Shown here: positions 57,547 through 64,000 of the stretch, one piece after another
Position numbering within the stretch: position 1 is the stretch's first letter
Layout of the letters: each line of letters begins with the position of its first letter
Assembly: GCA_947683625.1 (NCBI GenBank)
Contig: CANTUR010000630.1
Location: forward strand, 3,348,001-3,412,000
Source: Mallotus nudiflorus
Lineage: Eukaryota > Streptophyta > Magnoliopsida > Malpighiales > Euphorbiaceae
Length of the DNA stretch: 64,000 bases
Direction of reading: 5' to 3'
The notes under the pieces: generated by a model
Seen by the model: only the letters and a program-made list of their open reading frames with translations
Database searches by the model: none
Told to the model about the DNA's origin: nothing
Translations under genes and position numbers: made by a program

Positions 57547-58779
57547 CCTTTCAATTTCACACATCCTTCACATAATTTCACTAACATGATGAAAATGAAG
57601 ATGCACCCACTATGGATGAAGATGTGAGAGATGGCAATGATGTGCAAGTTTTAGGTATGGGCAAGTGATATATTTGCTCATTTTGACCAGTGAGGGAAGT
57701 TTCTTTTTACATTACTTATGTTCTTTTGTTTATTTTTCTTTTCTTTTCTTATTTTCTTATCATTTTTGTGCATGTTATTTTTGTTTTCTAACTTAGTTTT
57801 CACATTGAAGGCAATATGAAGATTAAGTGTGTGTGTGTGGGGGGGGGGTACATTTGCATGTATTTTATATTTAGTTTATTTTATTTTAATTTTATATTAA
57901 TTTGAATTCTAGGATTATACTTGTTTGCATGTTAGCATATACATATTTAAATTTTCGCATCTTATCCTCATGATGAGTAAAGCACATTGAATGTGATTTT
58001 CTTGTACATGTTTCATAATCGTTTGTTAATGCTTATTTTGTGATATTTAAGTTAGGTTGATAATTTGTGGTTAAGGATTTTTGAAAATTTAATGAACTTA
58101 ATGCTTACTTGCTTTTGAGTGATTGAATTTTGTGAGTTGATAGTTAAGAAAAATACTTGTAAGTAATACTCAATTTTTGATTCTTAATTGATTTTTGAGT
58201 CTAGCATATGAAATGGTAGTAGCTTCATCGAAAAAAAGAAAAAAAAATCTCTTTTTAATACGGAGAAAATATTTAAATTACAATCTTTTTATGCTCCAAT
58301 CTACTCCAATGCTCAAAATAGAGTAAGAGTATCCAAAGGACCTGCTTGACGGTATGCACATTTAGTAGTGCAAGAACGGCGAGGGATTACTAAGAGTGGG
58401 AAGGTTGGTTTAAAAGAAAAACAAAATGTAAGATGGAGTGTAAAATGTAATTGCTAAAAAAATGGTGTCGCTATCTTTTACATGTTAGAATTTAGGGGTT
58501 GCTAAGGGTTGAGTGAGTAGTATTATTTGCTTTTGTTTGTCTTGATTGTCAACTTATAAATTTTTGAAAATTCAATATTTAAGTTTACTCTTCACTTGGT
58601 AAAGCTTACGTCTTTGACCTTGAGTTATCAATTTAATTTTGAGTTATAAGTTTTGTATTAACTAAAGATTATGGAGGATAGACAAGTTAAAGTCTGTCAA
58701 TGTGTTAAATTCATTATGATAATATGTGTTCTCATGTGTTTTGCTTAAGGAAAAGCAAAGGTTTAAGTGTCGAAAAATT
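57547..58779. other. Athila 2 3' internal region
   Basis: Non-coding remnant after the solo LTR. It holds a (GT)n/G-run tract at 57826-57849 and ends with the Athila pre-LTR word and a degenerate polypurine tract (gaaaaattt where related elements have a G run). Confidence 0.55.
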
Positions 58780-59973
58780 TGTTAGTGTCAATTATTGCAT
58801 AGTTTTCTATTTAATTTTCATAGGATTTATAAGTATTTCTTTATATTTTATTTATAATTATTGTTATATTAAGATTTTAATTTATTAGCTTAGTTTTATT
58901 TCCTTTTTAGTTCCTAGTTAATTTATACATCTTTTGGTATATTTTTATAGGAATTTTGCTTTCCTAAAGAGTTAGGGATTCAAGCCAATAATTAAGAAGC
59001 TATTTTATGAAGGTATTTTCCTAATTGGAGGAGATTTTAAAGGTGAAAAATTACTATTATGGTCCTTGGACGAATTTAGGGTAGTTTTCTCTATAAATAG
59101 AGAATCTTAGCTCTAGGTTAAGGGAGCCATTTGTTGGGGATTAGAGACTAAAGTTACAAACAAAAACCCTAGAAGATTAAAGAAGCGAGAAATTGAAGAA
59201 TTGAAGATTGAAGGTTAATTATAATTATTTCATTGTTCTTCTTTTTCTTATATTATTATTATGGGTTTTCTTGTAATTTTTTTTGAGATTATTGATAATA
59301 TGTTAGGCTAAATATTTCTTTTTTAGGGATTGATGATCTAAACATGATATAAGCTTCCAATTTAATAAACCCATTAGTTGTTGCATATTGTGTATATTAA
59401 TCGTAATGCTTGTTATTGTTTAGCCACCAATAACATGACTTTAATTGGGATTATGCATTGAGACATGGTAATTCTAATAGACCTATAAACACAAGTTTAA
59501 CTTAACTTATAATTAGAGATAAATTGAGTTGATTAAATTCTCATTGGGTTGTGCTTTATAATTCATGATTTTGATATCTAGGTGTTTGGATTGCAATGAG
59601 AATTAGGTTTTTATTGCCTTGATTGATAGTTGTGAATTTAAATTAATTGATACTTGAGAGAGATTGATTAATGCTTTAGAAAAATTTGGAATGTGCATAG
59701 TTAATTAAGTAGTAAATTTGGGTAGTTTAGTGATTGTGAGGTGATTTAATTCCTAGTAAGTTTTGATAATTGATTGTTTAATCTTTTGCTTTAAAAGTTA
59801 TTTTTACTTTATATGTTTATTTATTTGTTATGTAAATTTCATTAAAAAAATTCCTTATTCGAAAGCCTTAAACAATAATGAATTAGGTTAATAGGTGATT
59901 AGCACGAGTCCTCATTGGATCGATATGTTTATACCACTTGGCGATACTGTGCACTTGTAGTTTTGTGTCAACA
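58780..59973 (+). repeat. 3' LTR of Athila element 2
   Basis: About 1.19 kb; TATA box ctctataaatag at 59089. Ends gtgtcaaca next to resumed copia coding sequence. Confidence 0.85.
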
Positions 59974-60647
59974 TCCAACATAATTTAAAAGTTTAGTTGG
60001 AAGTTTACGCTATCTGACTTGCATGAGGTCCGATACTCTATTTGCAATTCAATTAGTGAACCGCTACATGGAAATAACCACTCATTTCAAAGTTACAAAG
60101 AGAATCCTTCGCTACCTTAAAGGTATAATCAACTTTGGGTTTTTCTATTCCATTTCTAATGATTACAAGCTTGTTGGATATAGTGACAGTGATTGGAGTG
60201 GAGATTTAGATGATAGAAAAAGCACTATAGGATTTGTATTCTTTAAGAGAAATACTACTTTCACATGGATGTCTAAAAAGAAACCAATTGTCACTTTGTC
60301 AACATCTGAAGCTGAGTATGTAGCTGTTACTTCATGTGTTTGTCATGCAATTTAGCCGAGAAATTTGTTAAAAAAGCTAGGCTTAAAACAAGAATAACCA
60401 ATAGAGATTTACATTGATGATGAGTCAACAATAACTTTAGCTAGGAACCCAGTGTATCATGATCGGAGCAAACACATCGATAATCGGTACAATTACATAA
60501 GAGAATGTGTTAAGAAGCAAGATATAAAACTGGAATATGTGAAGTCTCAAGATCAAATTGTAGATATGTACACTAAGCCACTGAAGACTAAAGATTTTAT
60601 GAGGTTAAGAATTTTACTTGGCCTTATAAAACAAGTTTACAGGGGGG
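59974..60647 (+). pseudogene. Copia element 3 RNase H and 3' end
   Basis: Coding resumes with FKSLVGSLRYLTCMRSDT (near 59988). The open frame 60023-60355 has RILRYLKGIINFGFFY, GYSDSDWSGDLDDRKST and LSTSEAEYVAVTSC, the conserved copia RNase H. A stop follows CHAI. The last frame (60452-60661) reads HDRSKHIDNRYNYIRECV and VDMYTKPLK, then runs through the polypurine tract into the LTR. The part 59974-60022 shows the exact point where Athila element 2 was placed. Confidence 0.92.
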
Positions 60648-61041
60648 TGTTGAATAACTAAACTTGTTTTGTTGTGACATATATGTGGTCTTAATCAAAA
60701 GAAGAAAAGCTACAGCTAAGATTAAAAGAAAGGAATGGAAGAAAAGTTGTGGCTAAAATTGAAAGAAAGAAATGATGATTAGTGTTGGTGTGACGTTGGC
60801 TTTCCACGTGTATAATGTAGTTTGGTTTTAAGTGTAATGTGTATGGTTTTAAATATTTCAATTATGAGCATATTGAGTGGTTTATATTAATTTGGAGTTT
60901 GTATAAATACCTCCTCTTCCATGCATTGTAATCATCAAGCAAAAACATTTCAAAATAAAAGCTTGAATTATAAGAGTTGTAGAAATATTTTTTTTTTTGT
61001 TCTTGAGTGTTAGATTTTTTTTTATCTTGGTTTTTTCAACA
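60648..61041 (+). repeat. 3' LTR of copia element 3
   Basis: 394 bp, starting TGTTGAATAAC after 'aggggggtg' and ending CAACA. It includes 'ttggtgtgacgttggctttcc', a slightly longer version of the site where the inner tandem units join. Confidence 0.85.
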
Positions 61042-62678
61042 CTAGTGTAGACAAGAATTTCCCTTCACATTACGGTAAAATTAGTCTTATAATATTTTTC
61101 AACATTTAAATATTTGTGTTTTATAGTTTTATATTTTAGTACCCTATCGGCTAATATCATAATTATTATATGAAAAGTATTAATATAATATTAAATTTTA
61201 ATAATTTATTCAATACATAATTTATGATTTATCTAACTTATTGGTTATTTTTAAAAATATTATAAATTTAATTATAAATTATTTTTTTATTCATAATAAA
61301 ATAAAAAAATAAAAAATTGATTTATTGTGAATTTATTGTAATTAGTTGAATATTATATTACTTAATATGTGATTTCTTACTAAAATTTATATGATTTTAA
61401 TATTAAAGCATAAATTTTTGAATAATATTATTTAGAAGAGTATTAAAGTGGAAGACATATAAAACATAAATTCTTAACCATAAAAAAATTACAGGAATAA
61501 TTTTGTCACTTGACAAAACCACAATAATGAAAATTATATTTATCCCAATAAGATTAATTGCCATGTTATGACAACATTGCTTATCTTAGTTTGTGACAAA
61601 TTTGTAAGAAGTACTAAAAATTTTTGGTTCAACTAAGAAGAAACTATTCTTACTTAAGTGATATTTTAAAATTAAATTAGTGTATACAATTTTATTATAT
61701 ATCAATGGTGGAGAGATTTAAATCAAATTGAATTAATTAGAATTGAATAGACTTTAAATATCAATGATTCAGATAAAAAAAAAAAATTGTAATGGGTCAC
61801 AAAATTTTACTCTTTTTATATAATAGGTTTCAAAATATTTGGCCTTGTTTAGCATATATTTGCAGTAGCAATTGATCGGGTGAATGTTGATGAATTATGA
61901 AAATAGTATATATGAGGAGCTATTTGATAACTTTATAACAATAAATTGATTATGTTGTGTCTTTCGTCTCAACAAATGGTAAATAAAATTTTCAAAGTGA
62001 CTAAAACTCATTAGTTTTGCGACTCAATTCTCATGTTAGCTACTATGTATGTGTGTGTCTATATATATACATATAAAAGCAATGACATTGCTTATGATAT
62101 GAGGAATGTCATTTAACATTATATTTTGTTTTTGTTTTTTTTTTTTTTTGCCCCCATGCTCAGCCTGATGGTTAGATTGTCGAGAGACATCATGGTCACC
62201 TCCCCCTCCCCTTTAGTCTAAAAAAAAAATTTGTCATATTTTAGATTTTTTTATTATATAACCTTTCTATGTATTTTCTTAATTTTATTTAAAGGATATA
62301 ACAATTATAATAAAATATTATTTTAGCAGTTATAATAAAATAAAATATAATTAATGAAACGAATATTGTTTTCATAAGTTGTTATAAATTGATAATATTA
62401 TTATTGAGGTTGATTTATATCCATTTAGCTTGCTTGTTGGAATTACAACCCATACTTTACTACTTTATTAATTATAGTGATTATAGGATATAGCCGATAT
62501 ATTGAGAAATAATACTAGACTGTCTGTGACTTTGAAAGGTGCAAAAAGCATCTTCTTTATTTTACAAAATAAAATGCATGCATGCTCATATGTGTTTCAT
62601 TTATGCATGGCACTAACATATAAAGTGTATTCTCTATGTCTTTCGCGATGCACTTTCGCAACTGTTGGGAGGCGCACC
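61042..62678. other. AT-rich spacer with a possible SINE scrap
   Basis: No gene. At 62131-62230 a T run, then 'gcccccatgctcagcctgatggttagattgt', then a C-rich stretch and an A run; the 'tggttagattg' word is loosely like a tRNA A box. Evidence is weak. 62046-62075 is a GT/TA run. Confidence 0.4.
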
Positions 62679-64000
62679 TTATACTGGTGCAGCAGATGAA
62701 AGTGGAAGTGAGCCTTCATGGACCGGTGCAATTAAATGTACAGGGGGGGATGCCTCTTCTTTGAAAGATGCACTGTTTGTGGGTGAAAGTGTTCTTTGAT
62801 TTACTGGTGAAATTGATGGAGCAGGAACCATTGGCTCTTGATTTATTGGTGAAACTGCAACAGCCAGAGGTGCCATTTGTTTAACCGAGGGAGCTTTTAA
62901 AGGTGGAAGTGGCTCTTTTTTTGAAGGTGCAATGGTTGTGGATGGAAGTGGTATATGATTTACCGGTGCAATTGCTGCAAGTGTTGGTGCCTCTTGTTTC
63001 ATCGATGGAACTGTTGCATGTGGAAATATATCTTCCTTTGTAGGTGCAACTGCTGTGGGCGAAAGTGCCCCTCGATTTACTGGTGAAACTGATGTATGTG
63101 GAACTATAGACCGTTGATTTACTGGTGTAACTTCTTCAGGTAGAGATGTCATTTCTTTCAATGGTGGAACTAATGTAGGTGAAAGTGCCTCTTCTTGTAC
63201 AGGTGCAACAGGTATGTTTGGAAGTCTCCCTTGATTTGCTAGTGAAACGGGTGTAGGTGGAACTATGGGCCCTTGATTTACAGTTGGAACCGTAGTAGGA
63301 AGAAGTCCTATCTGTTTCACCGATGGAACTGTTGTAGGTGGAAGTTCCTCTTCTTTTACAGGTGGAAAGATTGTTGGAAATCTCCTTTGATTCGCCGACG
63401 CAACTGGTGCTGGTGGAATGACAGGCTCTTGATTTGCCGAAGCAACTGGTGCAGGCATAGGTGCCTGGTTTTTTGCCGGTGGAAGTGCCTCTTTTTTTAC
63501 TAGTGGAAGTGCCTCTTCTTTGATGGGTGCAACCGCCGTCGGTGAAAGCGTGTGTTGCTTTATTTGTGGAATTGGAGTAGGTAGAGATGCCATTTGTTTC
63601 ACAGGTGGAAGTGCCTCTTCCTTTGCAGGTGCAACAGCTGTGGCTGGCGCTGTTCCTTGATTTACTGGTGCAACTGATGCATGTGGAACTACAATCCCTT
63701 GATTTATTGGTGGAACTGTTACAGGCAGAGGTGCCATTTGTTTCGCTGGTAGAACTGTTGTAGGTGGAATTGCCTCTTCTTTTACAGGTGCAATGGTTGT
63801 AGTTGGAAGTCTTTCTTGATTTACTGGTGCAATTGATGCAGGTGAAACAATTTGCCCTCGATTTACTGGTGTAATTACTAGAGGTGGAGGTGCCATTTCT
63901 TTCGCAAAAGGAACTGCGCCTGTAGGTGGAAGTGGCTTTTCATTTACAGGCGCAACAGCTGTAGTTGTAATTCTCCCTTGATTTACTGGTGCAACTGATA
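62679..64000 (-). CDS. Proline-rich repeat protein, 5' end beyond the window
   Basis: The minus frame stays open from the window edge to a TAA at 62679-62681, at least 440 codons; the ATG at 63896 is internal, as the repeat pattern continues upstream of it, so the true start is off the window. The product is a chain of 12-15-residue modules with the pattern V/I-N/K-Q/E-x(3-5)-P-x(2-4)-V-A/P-P, for example APVNQGTAPATAV, APAKEEALPPV and VKQMAPLPVTVPP. It has no cysteine or transmembrane segment in the visible part and should be disordered. No stop or frameshift breaks more than 1.3 kb, unlike every transposon gene here. Proline-rich wall proteins or an unknown repeat protein are possible; function is not identified. 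Confidence 0.7.
   Translation of the reverse strand, partial: SVAPVNQGRITTTAVAPVNEKPLPPTGAVPFAKEMAPPPLVITPVNRGQIVSPASIAPVNQERLPTTTIAPVKEEAIPPTTVLPAKQMAPLPVTVPPINQGIVVPHASVAPVNQGTAPATAVAPAKEEALPPVKQMASLPTPIPQIKQHTLSPTAVAPIKEEALPLVKKEALPPAKNQAPMPAPVASANQEPVIPPAPVASANQRRFPTIFPPVKEEELPPTTVPSVKQIGLLPTTVPTVNQGPIVPPTPVSLANQGRLPNIPVAPVQEEALSPTLVPPLKEMTSLPEEVTPVNQRSIVPHTSVSPVNRGALSPTAVAPTKEDIFPHATVPSMKQEAPTLAAIAPVNHIPLPSTTIAPSKKEPLPPLKAPSVKQMAPLAVAVSPINQEPMVPAPSISPVNQRTLSPTNSASFKEEASPPVHLIAPVHEGSLPLSSAAPV

Larger units (their letters stand above)
50446..59973 (+). mobile_element. Athila (Ty3/gypsy) element 2, inserted in copia element 3
   Basis: LTRs at 50446-51622 and 58780-59973 share the start T(G/A)TTAGTGTCAATTATTGC and the end near 'ggttttg..tcaa'. 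The primer site (ttttggtaccattgccag, about 51625) and the pre-LTR word (aagcaaaggtttaagtg, about 58754) are of Athila type. Flanks share only 'atc', so the target duplication is unclear, but the copia coding sequence resumes in register on the far side. Gag and protease remain; reverse transcriptase is cut near 54485 and RNase H and integrase are lost. A solo LTR lies inside. Confidence 0.88.
44351..61041 (+). mobile_element. Copia element 3, split by Athila element 2
   Basis: LTRs at 44351-44735 and 60648-61041 both begin TGTTGAATAAC and end TTTCAACA. The 5-bp flanks ccagt and ctagt match at four of five positions and may be a diverged target duplication. Order: LTR, threefold repeated LTR/gag start, gag, zinc knuckle, protease, integrase, reverse transcriptase, [Athila 2], RNase H, polypurine tract (aggggggtg), LTR. 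Integrase before reverse transcriptase marks it as copia, perhaps Tork-like. All genes carry stops. Confidence 0.9.

Noticed and set aside
63273..63503. 76-codon plus-strand ORF rich in Trp/Cys/Arg
   Set aside because: It is the antisense shadow of the proline-rich repeat frame.

Overview
The window is AT-rich plant nuclear DNA, almost certainly from a dicot. It is built mostly from decayed, nested LTR retrotransposons of the Ty1/copia and Ty3/gypsy (Athila) types. The species cannot be fixed from sequence alone. A cluster of broken ribosome-inactivating-protein (RIP)-like genes makes a RIP-rich family such as Euphorbiaceae possible, but that is only an inference. Only one reading frame looks like an intact host-type protein: a proline-rich repeat protein that runs off the right edge on the minus strand.

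Layout. 1-5.2 kb: an inverted gypsy LTR, a 513-bp tandem duplication of a dispersed repeat, and a minus-strand S-adenosylmethionine synthetase pseudogene. 5.2-8.7 kb: LTR, primer site and gag/protease remains of a copia element. 8.7-13.8 kb: a 32-bp minisatellite, a CAA microsatellite, a gypsy LTR with ~70-bp tandem repeats, and a polypurine tract with a second gypsy LTR. 14.4-15.2 kb: a foldback element with long inverted arms. 15.7-18.5 kb: a short copia element that has both LTRs but no integrase.

18.5-42.9 kb is one tandemly amplified locus: six RIP-like pseudogene copies separated by homologous spacers and by copia LTRs. It is interrupted by a minus-strand Athila element (19314-35304) with a perfect 5-bp target duplication. 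That element's left LTR is itself split by a 4.2-kb element (19384-23614), also with a perfect 5-bp duplication, which carries a striking 117-bp tandem array. A solo Athila LTR (38669-39930, duplication agcaa) splits another spacer/RIP copy.

44.35-61.04 kb: a copia element whose LTR-plus-gag start is repeated three times in tandem. It is split between reverse transcriptase and RNase H by a plus-strand Athila element (50446-59973), which holds a solo LTR of the other Athila family (56126-57541, duplication atttc). 61.0-62.7 kb is AT-rich spacer, followed by the proline-rich gene.

The retroelement genes are all interrupted by stops or frameshifts, so none looks autonomous. The nesting gives a relative history: RIP array, then Athila insertion, then insertion into its LTR; and separately copia, then Athila, then an inner Athila whose LTRs recombined to one. 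Coordinates of LTRs and duplications were read by eye; no alignment, database search or divergence calculation was run.
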